The notes under the pieces: generated by a model
What the model saw: only the letters and a program-made list of their open reading frames with translations
Database searches by the model: none
Told to the model about the DNA's origin: nothing
Assembly: GCA_021792015.1 (NCBI GenBank)
Contig: JAJYVM010000245.1
Location: forward strand, 1 to 6,137
Reading direction: 5' to 3'
DNA length: 6,137 bases
Source of the DNA: Bacillota bacterium
GTDB taxonomy: Bacteria; Bacillota; Sulfobacillia; RBS10-35; JAJYVM01
In this document: piece after piece, positions 5,914-6,137 of the stretch
Layout: each line of letters begins with the position of its first letter
Numbering within the stretch: the stretch's first letter is position 1
Position numbers and translations under genes: made by a program

Positions 5914-6137
5914 TCCCTGGCCGCCCCGCCCCTCCTGTCCGTCCCGCCCCCCGCGGTCGCGCCGCTCCAGGCGCTCCAGGATCTCGAGCAGCCGCGTGCG
6001 GTTGACCATGGGATAAAGCGAGACCTCCTGCTGGCCGGGGTAGGCCGGCCACGCCGCCGTCCGGCCCGCGCCGTGCTCCGCGGCTGCGCCGAGATCCGGC
6101 GCCCCACGCCTGCCCGTAGCCCCGCCCGCAGCCCCGC
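5905..6137 (-). CDS. C-terminal end of an unidentified protein (5' end outside window)
   Basis: Partial frame entering from the right edge, 76 residues to TGA 5907-5905. I do not recognise the family. The readable core is AAWPAYPGQQEVSLYPM followed by a probable amphipathic helix, NRTRLLEILERLERRD, with leucines at helix spacing, then a Gly/Arg/Gln-rich tail ending GRR. Codons have the high third-position GC of the neighbouring genes, and the core is not low complexity, which supports real coding; the first 25 residues and the tail are Gly/Ala/Arg-rich and less convincing. It converges on the small membrane gene with 13 bases between the two stop codons. The helix could be a C-terminal interaction segment; that is a guess. 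Confidence 0.5.
   Translation of the reverse strand, partial: GAAGGATGRRGAPDLGAAAEHGAGRTAAWPAYPGQQEVSLYPMVNRTRLLEILERLERRDRGGRDGQEGRGGQGRR

Noticed and set aside
5540..6016. 158-residue plus-strand frame overlapping the small membrane gene
   Set aside because: The frame at 5568-5891 has two clean transmembrane helices and a strong ribosome site; this one is Arg/Ala/Gly-rich and out of frame with it.

Overview
The window is a GC-rich piece of bacterial chromosome with ordinary single-copy genes. I see no phage, transposon, CRISPR or RNA gene. The layout of a FurA-type regulator directly upstream of katG, with a promoter placed almost on the regulator's start codon, is best known from Actinomycetota. 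The long Asp-box repeat protein is also common in Chloroflexota and other GC-rich soil lineages. I cannot settle the phylum from this window.

Layout. Positions 1-1310 (minus): N-terminal 436 residues of a sortilin/BNR-type repeat protein; the gene runs off the left edge. Positions 1311-1614: non-coding spacer with a 14-bp tandem duplication and a perfect 11-bp hairpin behind katG. Positions 1615-3834 (minus): complete, intact catalase-peroxidase katG (739 aa). Positions 3891-4283 (minus): recognisable remains of furA, the peroxide/iron-responsive repressor that normally controls katG. It carries at least six separable lesions, while its apparent promoter (4291-4318) is still visible. Positions 4491-5318 (plus): MIP-family channel (aquaporin/glycerol-facilitator superfamily), divergent from furA. 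Positions 5319-5567: spacer with a hexamer-based 24-bp tandem repeat whose minus strand is very G-rich. Positions 5568-5891 (plus): small two-helix membrane protein of unknown function. Positions 5905-6137 (minus): C-terminal end of an unidentified protein, converging on the small membrane gene. A 9-bp inverted repeat contains both stop codons.

Biology. The main story is a peroxide-defence locus in which the enzyme is kept and its cognate repressor is broken. KatG has every catalytic residue I checked, including the Met-Tyr-Trp adduct residues and the arginine switch. The FurA remnant has lost its reading frame through the DNA-binding half and its last Cys pair. If the sequence is correct, katG is probably no longer under FurA control and may be expressed constitutively or by another regulator. 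A side effect of the last furA frameshift is that the furA stop is lost, leaving one long reading frame from inside furA into katG. The adjacent channel has an unusual predicted selectivity filter, so its substrate (water, peroxide or a small neutral solute) is open. I found no convincing new multi-gene system in the window.
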